Of a stretch of 14,910 nt of DNA, positions 1-6,644 are shown piece by piece. The position numbers and the translations under genes are program-made. The notes under the pieces were generated by a model. It did not search any database. It had not been told where the DNA came from and saw only the letters and a list, made by a program, of their open reading frames with translations. The stretch's first letter is position 1, and every line of letters starts with the position of its first letter. This DNA comes from JAZQUM01 sp045631305 (GTDB lineage Bacteria; Bacillota; Clostridia; Oscillospirales; Oscillospiraceae), in assembly GCA_045631305.1 (NCBI GenBank), contig JAZQUM010000007.1:1-14910 (forward strand), written 5' to 3'.

Positions 1-882
1 AGCGATATTCTCGTTAGAGCGATTACCCGTGACGGCATGGTTCAGGCTGCTGCAGTTTTCACCAAGGACACGGTGGAGCGTGCCCGCCAGATCCATAAAA
101 CCCTTCCTGTTGCTACGGCAGCTTTGGGCCGCGCTCTCAGCGGTGCCAGCATGATGGGTAATGCCCTGAAAGGCCAGGGCGCCAGCATTACCCTTTCCAT
201 TAAGGGCGACGGCCCTTTGGGAAATATTTTGGTAGTATCTGATACCGAAGGTAACGTGCGCGGTTACGTCAATAACCCTGCGCTGGATCTTCCTCTGCGT
301 CCCGACGGTAAGCTGAATGTAGGCGCTGCTGTAGGCGAAGGTACCCTTACCGTGATCAAGGACCTGCAGATGCGTGATCCTTATGTGGGAACTGTAAATC
401 TTCTGGGCGGTGAAATCGCAGAAGACATCGCAGCTTACTTCGTGGAATCCGAGCAGATCCCCACCGCCTGCGGACTTGGTGTGCTGGTGGACCGCGATCA
501 GAGCGTGCGCGTGGCCGGCGGCTATCTCATTCAGCTGCTGCCCGGTGCCGATGAAGACACCGTCATTAAGGTGGAAGGCGGCGTACTGGCAGCCGGCAAT
601 GTGACAGGTATTCTGGATAAGAATCCCGATCCTGCCGAAATGCTGCGCACCGTGCTTTCTGACTTCGATGTGGAAATTTTGGAAACTACCCCCATTGAGT
701 ACCGCTGCTATTGCAGCCGCAAGCGTGTGGAAGCCGCGCTTATCAGCCTTGGTAAGACCGAACTGGAGAGCCTCATTGCTGAACAGGGGCAGTGCGATAT
801 TACCTGCCAGTTCTGCGATAAGGTGCATCATTTCTCCAAGAGCGATTTGACGGGCCTTCTGAAAAACGCGCAGAAAAAGTGA
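1..882 (+). CDS. hslO: Hsp33 redox-regulated molecular chaperone (5' end outside the window)
   Basis: Hsp33 is a cytosolic holdase chaperone. Oxidation of its four zinc-binding cysteines releases zinc and activates it during oxidative or heat stress. The reading frame is open to the left edge; the first visible residues, SDILVRAITRDGMVQAA, match the start of the Hsp33 N-terminal domain, so only a few residues are probably missing. The ATG at 37 is an internal Met, not the likely start. The C-terminal redox switch is intact: a Cys-x-Cys pair (codons 706-708 and 712-714) and a Cys-x-x-Cys pair (codons 805-807 and 814-816). The frame ends in TGA at 880-882. No clear intrinsic terminator follows before the tRNA promoter. 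It is a single gene here; what lies upstream is unseen. Assignment is by family resemblance and the cysteine pattern, and is secure. Confidence 0.95.
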   Translation, partial: SDILVRAITRDGMVQAAAVFTKDTVERARQIHKTLPVATAALGRALSGASMMGNALKGQGASITLSIKGDGPLGNILVVSDTEGNVRGYVNNPALDLPLRPDGKLNVGAAVGEGTLTVIKDLQMRDPYVGTVNLLGGEIAEDIAAYFVESEQIPTACGLGVLVDRDQSVRVAGGYLIQLLPGADEDTVIKVEGGVLAAGNVTGILDKNPDPAEMLRTVLSDFDVEILETTPIEYRCYCSRKRVEAALISLGKTELESLIAEQGQCDITCQFCDKVHHFSKSDLTGLLKNAQKK

Positions 883-915
883 GAAAAATGCGGTAAAACG
901 CGGTGAAAATGCAAC

Positions 916-989
916 AAAAAAGCATCTAGAAAAAAAGTTTAAAAAATTTGAAAATAATGCTTGACATTTCGGGATACTCTTTGTATAAT
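916..989 (+). promoter_or_regulatory. Strong tRNA-cluster promoter with upstream A-tracts
   Basis: A perfect -35 box TTGACA (961-966) and a perfect -10 box TATAAT (984-989) are separated by 17 bp, the consensus for the housekeeping sigma factor. Directly upstream are A-tracts at 916-921, 930-936, 941-946 and 951-954, the last three roughly one helical turn apart, resembling an UP element that boosts stable-RNA promoters. Transcription should start near 996, about 28 bp before the first tRNA. Confidence 0.93.
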
Positions 990-1023
990 AACTCTTGTCG
1001 TTCGGCAAGAGCGACATAATGAT

Positions 1024-1099
1024 GGGAGCATAGCTCAGCTGGGAGAGCATCTGCCTTACAAGCAGAGGGTCACAGGTTCGAGCCCTGTTGTTCCCACCA
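1024..1099 (+). tRNA. tRNA-Val (anticodon UAC)
   Basis: The cloverleaf is complete. The acceptor stem GGGAGCA pairs with TGTTCCC, with one G-U. The anticodon loop CTTACAA carries TAC, and the T-loop GGTTCGAGCC is standard. The 3' CCA (1097-1099) is encoded in the DNA. It is the first gene of a five-tRNA cluster. Confidence 0.97.
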
Positions 1100-1102
1100 T
1101 TT

Positions 1103-1179
1103 GGCCGAGTAGTTCAGTTGGTTAGAACGCCAGCCTGTCACGCTGGAGGTCGAGGGTTCGAGCCCCTTCTCGGTCGCCA
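1103..1179 (+). tRNA. tRNA-Asp (anticodon GUC)
   Basis: A 77-nt cloverleaf with acceptor stem GGCCGAG/CTCGGTC, anticodon loop CTGTCAC reading GTC, T-loop GGTTCGAGCC, discriminator G and an encoded CCA (1177-1179). Only 3 bp separate it from tRNA-Val, so the two are processed from one transcript. Confidence 0.97.
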
Positions 1180-1182
1180 TTT

Positions 1183-1258
1183 GCCTCTGTAGCTCAGTTG
1201 GTAGAGCAGTGGATTGAAAATCCACGTGTCGTTGGTTCGATTCCGACCGGAGGCACCA
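1183..1258 (+). tRNA. tRNA-Phe (anticodon GAA)
   Basis: The acceptor stem GCCTCTG pairs with CGGAGGC (one wobble). The anticodon stem GTGGA/TCCAC encloses a loop with GAA, the T-loop GGTTCGATTCC is standard, and CCA is encoded (1256-1258). It follows tRNA-Asp after 3 bp. Confidence 0.97.
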
Positions 1259-1282
1259 CACGCAAGACCCTTGCGTGTATAT

Positions 1283-1358
1283 GCGGGCGTAGCTCATCCG
1301 GTAGAGCGCCACCTTGCCAAGGTGGAGGTAGCGAGTTCGAGCCTCGTCGCCCGCTCCA
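1283..1358 (+). tRNA. tRNA-Gly (anticodon GCC)
   Basis: The acceptor stem GCGGGCG pairs perfectly with CGCCCGC. The anticodon stem CACCT/AGGTG encloses a loop with GCC. CCA is encoded (1356-1358). A 24-nt spacer containing a short inverted repeat (CGCAAG...CTTGCG) separates it from tRNA-Phe. A terminator-like hairpin begins 5 nt after its CCA. Confidence 0.97.
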
Positions 1359-1363
1359 AAAAG

Positions 1364-1389
1364 AAAAGGAGCAGTAATTGCTCCTTTTT
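1364..1389 (+). terminator. Intrinsic terminator-like hairpin between tRNA-Gly and tRNA-Cys
   Basis: AAAAGGAGCA (1364-1373) pairs with TGCTCCTTTT (1379-1388) across a 5-nt loop, giving a 6-bp GC-containing core extended by A-T pairs and a run of five T. The form is that of a rho-independent terminator. Only 6 nt then remain before tRNA-Cys, with no room for a separate promoter, so tRNA-Cys must depend on readthrough or on RNA processing through this element. Confidence 0.75.
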
Positions 1390-1395
1390 CTATAT

Positions 1396-1470
1396 GGTGA
1401 CATAGCCAAGTGGTAAGGCAAGGGTCTGCAAAACCCTCATCCCCCGGTTCAAATCCGGGTGTCACCTCCA
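1396..1470 (+). tRNA. tRNA-Cys (anticodon GCA)
   Basis: The acceptor stem GGTGACA pairs perfectly with TGTCACC. The anticodon stem AGGGT/ACCCT encloses a loop with GCA, the T-loop GGTTCAAATCC is standard, discriminator T, and CCA is encoded (1468-1470). At 75 nt it is the last gene of the cluster, placed between two terminator hairpins. Confidence 0.96.
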
Positions 1471-1471
1471 C

Positions 1472-1507
1472 AAACCCTGAAGCCAAAAGGCTTTGGGGTT
1501 TCTTTTT
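1472..1507 (+). terminator. Intrinsic terminator ending the tRNA cluster
   Basis: AAACCCTGAAGCC (1472-1484) pairs with GGCTTTGGGGTTT (1489-1501), allowing G-U pairs, across an AAAA loop, and is followed by CTTTTT. It is a strong rho-independent terminator two bases after the tRNA-Cys CCA. Confidence 0.92.
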
Positions 1508-1554
1508 GCACAAAACCGCGAAACAAATCTTTTTGCGGAAAAACTGCAAGAATG

Positions 1555-1583
1555 TTGTATTATCTGCACATATGTGTTATAAT
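1555..1583 (+). promoter_or_regulatory. Promoter of the ECF transporter operon with palindromic spacer
   Basis: A -35-like TTGTAT (1555-1560), a 17-bp spacer and a perfect TATAAT (1578-1583) preceded by TG at 1575-1576 (extended -10). The spacer contains the perfect palindrome CACATATGTG (1567-1576), a possible repressor site. The resulting leader is about 58 nt. I recognise no riboswitch in it; it holds only a small GGAT/ATCC hairpin and the ribosome binding site AGGAGA (1635-1640), 8 nt before the start codon. Confidence 0.85.
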
Positions 1584-1648
1584 CGTTAGGTTGAAAAATT
1601 ACGGATATAAGATCCAAGACATTTTTTTAGAAAAAGGAGAGAACTACT

Positions 1649-4066
1649 ATGAAACCGTTAGGTATGGGCACAGCGGGCCATATTGCGACTTATGGCATTG
1701 GCCTTGTGATGCTGGTTATCACACTGTTGCTAGGCGTTTACTGGAACAAGAAACTTCCTTCCACCGTTAAGGAAGAAGGCTGGACCACCCGCGTGGTTGC
1801 GAAGATCGCTATTCTGGCTGCCGTTGCAGCTGCAGGCGGTATGATCACCATTCCCGGTCCTGCAACCTCCATCCGTCTGGACTCTCTGGCCGGCTATTTC
1901 GGCACTTTGATGTTCGGCTGGCAGGTGGGTAGCGTTATCGCTATGTTCGGCACTTTCTTCTCCAACCTCATGTCCGGCTTCTCCGGCGGCGCTGCTCTGG
2001 TGCCTTACTACATGATCAACATGGCCTTTGCTGCTACCGCTTACGGTGTGGCTTCCAAGAAGGCCGGCAAGATCGTTGGTATCGCTGTTGGTACCTTTGT
2101 AAACACCCTGTGCATTCTGCCCTGGATCGTAATGCTGGGCTGGCAGATGATGGTTACCACTCTGGTTCCCCAGATCGTGGCTTCCTGCGCAAACTGCCTC
2201 CTTTCCACCATTGCGTATACTGCCATCACCGCTGCCCGTCAGCGCAGAAAAGTGGAAGCTCCCGGTGAAATTCCCGCCGATGAAGCTGATGACGCCGATG
2301 ATGCTGACGAAGATGACAGCGATGATGCTGTAGTTGCAGATGATAAGTCCGCTCCCATCATCAAGTTCGAAAATGTATCCTTCCGCTATGACAAGACCAA
2401 TCGCAAGGTTCTCAAGAACATCAATCTTGAAATCAAGGAAGGCGAATTCGTGGTAATCACCGGCCCCACCGGCGCAGGTAAGACCACTCTTTGCGAAACC
2501 CTCAACGGCATTATCCCCAACTTTGTAAAGGGTCAGCTCAAGGGCAAGATCACTGTTGACGGCAAGAACCCCAAGAAGAGCAAGGTTGCTCAGATGGCAC
2601 AGACCGTAGGTCTGGTGTTCCAGGATCCCGATACTCAGCTCTTCGGTATGACCGTAGAAGAAGACGTAGCTTTCGGTGCTACCAACCTGGGTTATGACTA
2701 TGACGAGTGCATGCGCCGCGTGAACCGCTGCGTGGAAGAACTGAATCTCCATGCTCTCATCAACCGCAAGCCTATGGAACTTTCCGGCGGCCAGAAGCAG
2801 AGCGTTGCCATCGCTGGTATTTACGCTATGCTTCCCAAGATCATCGTTTGCGACGAACCCACCTCCATGCTGGACCCCCTGGGTAAGCGCAACATCTTCG
2901 CTCTTATTAAGCGCCTCAACAAGGAATACGGTATCACCGTTGTTCTGGTTGAACACGTTATGAGCGAAATCGTTCGCCACGCTGACAAGGTCGTGGTTAT
3001 GGACAAGGGCTCCATCGTAATGCAGGGCAGCGTTGAAGAAGTCTTCTCCCAGACTGACCGCCTCAACGAACTGGGCCTTAACATTCCCGAAAGCATTGAA
3101 GCCAGCATGAAGCTGAAGGAAGCCGGCTACATCGATTCCGTTACCCTGGTTTCCGATGAACTTATCGATAAGCTCAAGGACTTCAAGCCCAAGGCAGGCG
3201 TGGAACTGGTACGCAAGCCCCGTGAACTCAAGCCCGGCGGCGACGAAACCGTGATCGATGTCAAGAACCTCACCTTCTCCTATCTTGGTGACTCCAAGCA
3301 GCTCGATGACGTGAGCCTGCAGTTCAAGCGCGGCGACTTCGTGGCTATCATTGGCCAGAACGGCGCAGGTAAGACCACTCTCTGCCGCAACATTATCGGC
3401 CTTCTGAAGTCTCAGAGCGGTTCTATCACCGTGGCAGGCATCGATGTTGCTACCAAGAGCGTTGCTGAACTTTCCGCTACCGTGGGTTACTGCTTCCAGA
3501 ACCCCGATGAACAGATCTTTAAGGACAGCGTAGAAGACGAACTCTTCTTCGGTGCTGATAACCTTGGCCGTACCGATGAACACACCAAGGAACGCATCGG
3601 TCAGATCATGGAAGATGTTGGTCTTTCCGAATACAAGAAGGTTTGGCCCAAGTACCTGAGCAAGGGCGAACGTCAGCGCCTGACCATTGGCTCCATCATT
3701 GCTATGGATCCCGATGTTGTCATCGTAGACGAACCCACCACCGGTCAGGACTGGCGTGAAACCATCTGGATCATGGAACTGCTCAAGAAGATCAACGATA
3801 TGGGCAAGACCATTATCATCATTACCCACAACATGGAAATCGTTTGCCGTTACTGCAACCGCGTGCTGACCATGCGTCACGGTAAGGTCCTGCTGGACGG
3901 CACTCCCGCTGAAGTCTTCGCTCATCCCGAAGAACTGGCTTCCGCATACGTACAGCCCACTGATATCACCCGCATCGCTCAGGCTCTGGATTATATGCCC
4001 AACGATGTAACTTCTGTGGACGAATTCTGCGACCTGTTCGCACAGCTTATGGAAAAGGAGGGTTAA
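1649..4066 (+). CDS. ECF transporter fusion: S component joined to two ABC ATPase domains (S-A-A')
   Basis: An 805-residue protein predicted to combine the membrane substrate-binding subunit and both energising ATPases of an energy-coupling-factor importer. Residues about 10-200 are hydrophobic with roughly six membrane segments and include an ITIPGPATSIRLDSLAGYFG stretch typical in style of S components. A very acidic linker follows (211-232, 14 of 22 residues Asp or Glu). The first ATPase has Walker A GPTGAGKTT (272-280), signature LSGGQ (378-382) and Walker B ending D402-E403. The second has Walker A GQNGAGKTT (569-577), a variant signature LSKGE (670-674) and Walker B D694-E695. The start has AGGAGA 8 nt upstream. 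ecfT begins 4 bp downstream, completing the transporter. A-A' fusions are known (YkoD); fusion of the S domain as well is less common. The substrate cannot be named. A long antisense frame over this gene is a shadow. Confidence 0.92.
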   Translation: MKPLGMGTAGHIATYGIGLVMLVITLLLGVYWNKKLPSTVKEEGWTTRVVAKIAILAAVAAAGGMITIPGPATSIRLDSLAGYFGTLMFGWQVGSVIAMFGTFFSNLMSGFSGGAALVPYYMINMAFAATAYGVASKKAGKIVGIAVGTFVNTLCILPWIVMLGWQMMVTTLVPQIVASCANCLLSTIAYTAITAARQRRKVEAPGEIPADEADDADDADEDDSDDAVVADDKSAPIIKFENVSFRYDKTNRKVLKNINLEIKEGEFVVITGPTGAGKTTLCETLNGIIPNFVKGQLKGKITVDGKNPKKSKVAQMAQTVGLVFQDPDTQLFGMTVEEDVAFGATNLGYDYDECMRRVNRCVEELNLHALINRKPMELSGGQKQSVAIAGIYAMLPKIIVCDEPTSMLDPLGKRNIFALIKRLNKEYGITVVLVEHVMSEIVRHADKVVVMDKGSIVMQGSVEEVFSQTDRLNELGLNIPESIEASMKLKEAGYIDSVTLVSDELIDKLKDFKPKAGVELVRKPRELKPGGDETVIDVKNLTFSYLGDSKQLDDVSLQFKRGDFVAIIGQNGAGKTTLCRNIIGLLKSQSGSITVAGIDVATKSVAELSATVGYCFQNPDEQIFKDSVEDELFFGADNLGRTDEHTKERIGQIMEDVGLSEYKKVWPKYLSKGERQRLTIGSIIAMDPDVVIVDEPTTGQDWRETIWIMELLKKINDMGKTIIIITHNMEIVCRYCNRVLTMRHGKVLLDGTPAEVFAHPEELASAYVQPTDITRIAQALDYMPNDVTSVDEFCDLFAQLMEKEG

Positions 4067-4070
4067 GCCA

Positions 4071-4886
4071 ATGTTAGTCGATTATAGAAAACTTGATACC
4101 TTCCTGCACAACCTGAACCCTCGCATCTCTCTGATGTTTGTTCTGGCTGTTATCATCGCATCCGTTGTATGGACTGACCCCATCGTGGTTACCGTGGCTA
4201 CCATCGGCCTGGTAGCACTGGGCTATTCCTGCAAGTTCCCCTGGAAGCAGATCGGCTGGTTTTTGAAGATGGCTCTCTTCGCTTCCATCCTCATCACCAT
4301 TATCCAGGCATTCTCCATCAATGAAGACCTTATCACCAGAGAAATGTATCAGAACATCATTCTCTTCACCGTGCCCGGTCTTGGTTGGGAATTCAACCTG
4401 GGTGGTTTCCTGTACGGTTACGCATCCAGCCTTAAGATCTATATGGTGGTTATTGCTGTTGGTATCCTGGGCTTCACCGTTGACCCCGCTACCATCATTC
4501 AGATGCTCAACCATGTTCCCTTCGCTTCCAAGCACTTTGTCTTCATCTTCTCCACTGCTTGGCGCTTCATTCCTCAGATCCAGAAGCAGCTCTTCAACCT
4601 GATGGATGCGCAGAAGACCCGCGGCATGGAACTGGAAAAGGGCAAGCTGCTGGAACGCCTGAAGAAGGTTATTCCCATCATCACTCCCCTCCTGAGCAAC
4701 GCTCTGGACATCAGTGACCAGATCGCTCTTTCCATGGAAGCCCGTGCTTTCGGCTCCGGCAACAAGAATAAGTTCGTCAAGCCCAACAGCATGAACTTCG
4801 GTGTGGCTATGAGCGTGATCGTTATGGCGGCTCTCATCGCGCTGATGATCGCAGCAGCCGTTCTCTGGAACTTCGGCATTATGTAA
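4071..4886 (+). CDS. ecfT: ECF transporter transmembrane coupling protein EcfT
   Basis: The 271-residue T component links ATP hydrolysis to toppling of the S component in the membrane. Hydrophobic segments lie near residues 17-36, 40-56, 65-82, 120-137 and at the C-terminus (about 245-268). The cytoplasmic coupling helices carry the two family motifs that dock into the ATPases: AQKTRG (180-185) and EARAFG (223-228). The ribosome binding site AAGGAGGG overlaps the end of the preceding fusion gene, and the intergenic gap is 4 bp, so the two are co-expressed. With the S-A-A' fusion it gives a dedicated (group I type) ECF importer that needs no shared module. The family assignment is firm; the transported compound is unknown. 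The final residues WNFGIM are followed by TAA, and the kinase gene starts 14 bp further on. Confidence 0.93.
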   Translation: MLVDYRKLDTFLHNLNPRISLMFVLAVIIASVVWTDPIVVTVATIGLVALGYSCKFPWKQIGWFLKMALFASILITIIQAFSINEDLITREMYQNIILFTVPGLGWEFNLGGFLYGYASSLKIYMVVIAVGILGFTVDPATIIQMLNHVPFASKHFVFIFSTAWRFIPQIQKQLFNLMDAQKTRGMELEKGKLLERLKKVIPIITPLLSNALDISDQIALSMEARAFGSGNKNKFVKPNSMNFGVAMSVIVMAALIALMIAAAVLWNFGIM

Positions 4887-4900
4887 GGTGAGGGAAGCGC

Positions 4901-5809
4901 ATGGCTAAATGGATCACTATGGGTGCCTCTGCGCTGGATACCATCCTGAAGGTGCCCCATCTTCCCAAGGCAGATGAGATCGTTTTCCCCATCTCCATCG
5001 ATCAGTTCCCCGGCGGTTCCACCGCCAACATTGCAGCAGGCCTTGGCCGTCTGGGCGAAGAAGTTGCCTTCTTCGGCAAAGCAGGCGACGATGAGGCAGG
5101 CCGTATCATTGCCGAAAGCTTCCGTGCTGACGGCGTGGATGACACTTATCTCACCATCGTTCCCGGCAACCGCAGCGGCGGCGCGTTCATCGCAGTGGAT
5201 ACCGAGGGCGAGCGCGTGATCTATTCCCTTGGCGGCACTACCCTTTATGAATCCTGGGATCAGGTGGATACCAAGGCTTTCGAAGGTTTGAACGGTCTCT
5301 ACATCGGCGAAACTTTCGCTGAAGTAGGCGCTGAAGCTGCCAAGCTTGCCCATGAAAAGGGCGCAGTGGTGTTCTTTGGCCCCGGCGGCATTATGTGCGG
5401 CTACGGTATGGAATACCTCGCTCCCGTGCTGGCAGAAACCGATTACCTTCTGGTGAATCTCCCTGAAGCCAAGACTCTTTCCGGTTGTGAGGATAAGGAA
5501 AGCGCCATTAAGACGCTCCTTGCCGCAGGCGTAAAGAATCTGGTGCTGACGGAAGGCAGAAAGGGCTCCGGCTGCTACAGTGAGAACAGCTTCTGCACCG
5601 CAGAATCCTTTTCCGTAGAAGCCGTGGATACCACCGGTGCAGGTGACTCCTTCACCGCAGGCTTCCTTTCCGCCAAGCTCAGAGGTCTGGAAACTGCCGA
5701 TTGTCTGCGCTTCGGCGCAGCCTGCGCAGCACAGACTGTGCAGCAGGTGGGCGCAAGATCTGCCCTTCCTACCCGCGCTGTGGTGGAAGACTTTCTTGCA
5801 AAGCAGTAA
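4901..5809 (+). CDS. PfkB/ribokinase-family carbohydrate or nucleoside kinase
   Basis: A 302-residue cytosolic kinase of the PfkB family, which phosphorylates a hydroxyl of sugars, nucleosides or vitamin-like compounds using ATP. It shows the N-terminal family pattern PGGSTANIA (37-45), an NLPEAKTL segment (186-193) corresponding to the NxxE magnesium motif, and the C-terminal signature DTTGAGD (243-249), whose last Asp is the catalytic base. It is normal length and intact. A purine-rich ribosome binding site, GGTGAGGGA, precedes the ATG. It is the last gene of the ECF operon, 14 bp after ecfT. The inference is that it phosphorylates and traps what the transporter brings in, for example a nucleoside, a pentose or a B-vitamin precursor. 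The sequence does not decide which, so I give no symbol. A ribokinase, nucleoside kinase or pyridoxal/HMP kinase-like role all remain possible. Confidence 0.9.
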   Translation: MAKWITMGASALDTILKVPHLPKADEIVFPISIDQFPGGSTANIAAGLGRLGEEVAFFGKAGDDEAGRIIAESFRADGVDDTYLTIVPGNRSGGAFIAVDTEGERVIYSLGGTTLYESWDQVDTKAFEGLNGLYIGETFAEVGAEAAKLAHEKGAVVFFGPGGIMCGYGMEYLAPVLAETDYLLVNLPEAKTLSGCEDKESAIKTLLAAGVKNLVLTEGRKGSGCYSENSFCTAESFSVEAVDTTGAGDSFTAGFLSAKLRGLETADCLRFGAACAAQTVQQVGARSALPTRAVVEDFLAKQ

Positions 5810-5814
5810 TCAAT

Positions 5815-5851
5815 AAAAAAAGAACCTGTCCATGGGACAGGTTCTTTTTTT
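5815..5851. terminator. Bidirectional intrinsic terminator between converging operons
   Basis: AGAACCTGTCC (5821-5831) pairs with GGACAGGTTCT (5835-5845) across a tiny ATG loop (or CATG if the closing pair opens). It is flanked by A-run 5815-5821 and T-run 5845-5851, so it works in both directions. It ends the ECF-kinase operon on the plus strand and the histidine operon on the minus strand; the hisJ stop codon (5850-5852) lies in its tail. Confidence 0.95.
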
Positions 5852-6644
5852 ATTTTGTCAGAAAATCGTCGCCTACTACGGTAAGCCCCAGCTCGCTTAC
5901 CAGCTTTTCGCACTGGTCAAAGGCACAGCAAAGAGATGCGGCGCTGTGGCTGTCCCCCGAGAGGAGGACCTTGCCGCCCTTTTGAGCGATGCGCTGCAAA
6001 ATGGGGGGCGCAGGGTAGGGGCTCTTGCGGTAGCGGCGGGAAATGGCGCCTGTGTTGATCTCAAAAGGTACACCCGTGGCAAGAAGAGTATCCAGCGCGC
6101 TCTGCCATGCGGCAACATAGCGGGGGTGATCTTCCTCGAAGAAGACGCCGCCTTCGTTGAACTTAGTGATAAGGTCAAAATGGCCGATAAAATCGCATTT
6201 TGTGGCGCTGACCACATCGGCTACGGCTTCGTAGTAACACTCCGCCATGGCGTAAAAATCGCCCTTAAAATGGGTGCGGCAGGTATCGTAAAAAGCCTGC
6301 ACGCTTTCGTCCACGGGAAGGTAGATATCCTTCACCTTCATGTAGTGAACGGAGCCGATGACATAGTCGAATCCTTCCGTGGGCGCGGTGCTGTAGCGGT
6401 CCTGTTCCACGCCGCAGAGGATCTGGATCTTGCCTTGGTAAGCATCCTTCAATCTTGCGATCTCGGCGCGGTATTCTTCATAGCGCTCTTTTTTCAGACA
6501 GTAGCTTTCATCGAAAAAGGTGTGGGAATGGGCGGAAAAGCCAATGCGCCACAGGCCCTGTTCGAAAGCTGCGCATACCATGGCTTCGGGAGAGTTTTTC
6601 CCGTCGCAGAAGGTGGTATGGACATGGAGATCCTGATATCTCAT
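5850..6644 (-). CDS. hisJ: Histidinol-phosphatase, PHP family
   Basis: A 264-residue PHP-domain metal-dependent phosphatase that converts L-histidinol phosphate to histidinol, the step before HisD. Metal-binding motifs are visible in order: HVH (7-9), H39 in SAHSH, E80 in GVEQD, H100 in GSVHY, H155 in GHFD, and D231/H233 in SGDSH. This is the HisJ/HisK type found in Bacillota, unrelated to the HAD-type phosphatase fused to HisB in enterobacteria; hisB here is single-function, so this gene supplies the missing step. Its ATG overlaps the hisIE stop as ATGA, with AGGAG inside hisIE, indicating translational coupling. It is the last gene of the operon. Some PHP proteins act on other substrates, but the context makes the histidine role very likely. 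Confidence 0.92.
   Translation of the reverse strand: MRYQDLHVHTTFCDGKNSPEAMVCAAFEQGLWRIGFSAHSHTFFDESYCLKKERYEEYRAEIARLKDAYQGKIQILCGVEQDRYSTAPTEGFDYVIGSVHYMKVKDIYLPVDESVQAFYDTCRTHFKGDFYAMAECYYEAVADVVSATKCDFIGHFDLITKFNEGGVFFEEDHPRYVAAWQSALDTLLATGVPFEINTGAISRRYRKSPYPAPPILQRIAQKGGKVLLSGDSHSAASLCCAFDQCEKLVSELGLTVVGDDFLTK

Noticed and set aside
883..960. Terminator for hslO or a repeat (GCGGT occurs twice)
   Set aside because: No GC-rich hairpin with a T-run is present; the stretch is explained by A-tracts upstream of the tRNA promoter.
1070..1549. A minus-strand open frame across the tRNA cluster
   Set aside because: It is the complement of four tRNA genes and most of a fifth. Such frames are a common annotation artefact.
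1584..1648. Possible riboswitch in the leader of the ECF operon
   Set aside because: The leader is only about 58 nt. I looked for preQ1-, TPP- or cobalamin-like cores and found none; only a weak 4-bp hairpin is visible.
1730..3925. A 731-codon open frame antisense to the S-A-A' fusion gene
   Set aside because: It is fully covered by a gene with clear ATPase motifs on the other strand. Its translation has no recognisable domain, and it arises from codon bias that leaves few stops in the complementary frame.
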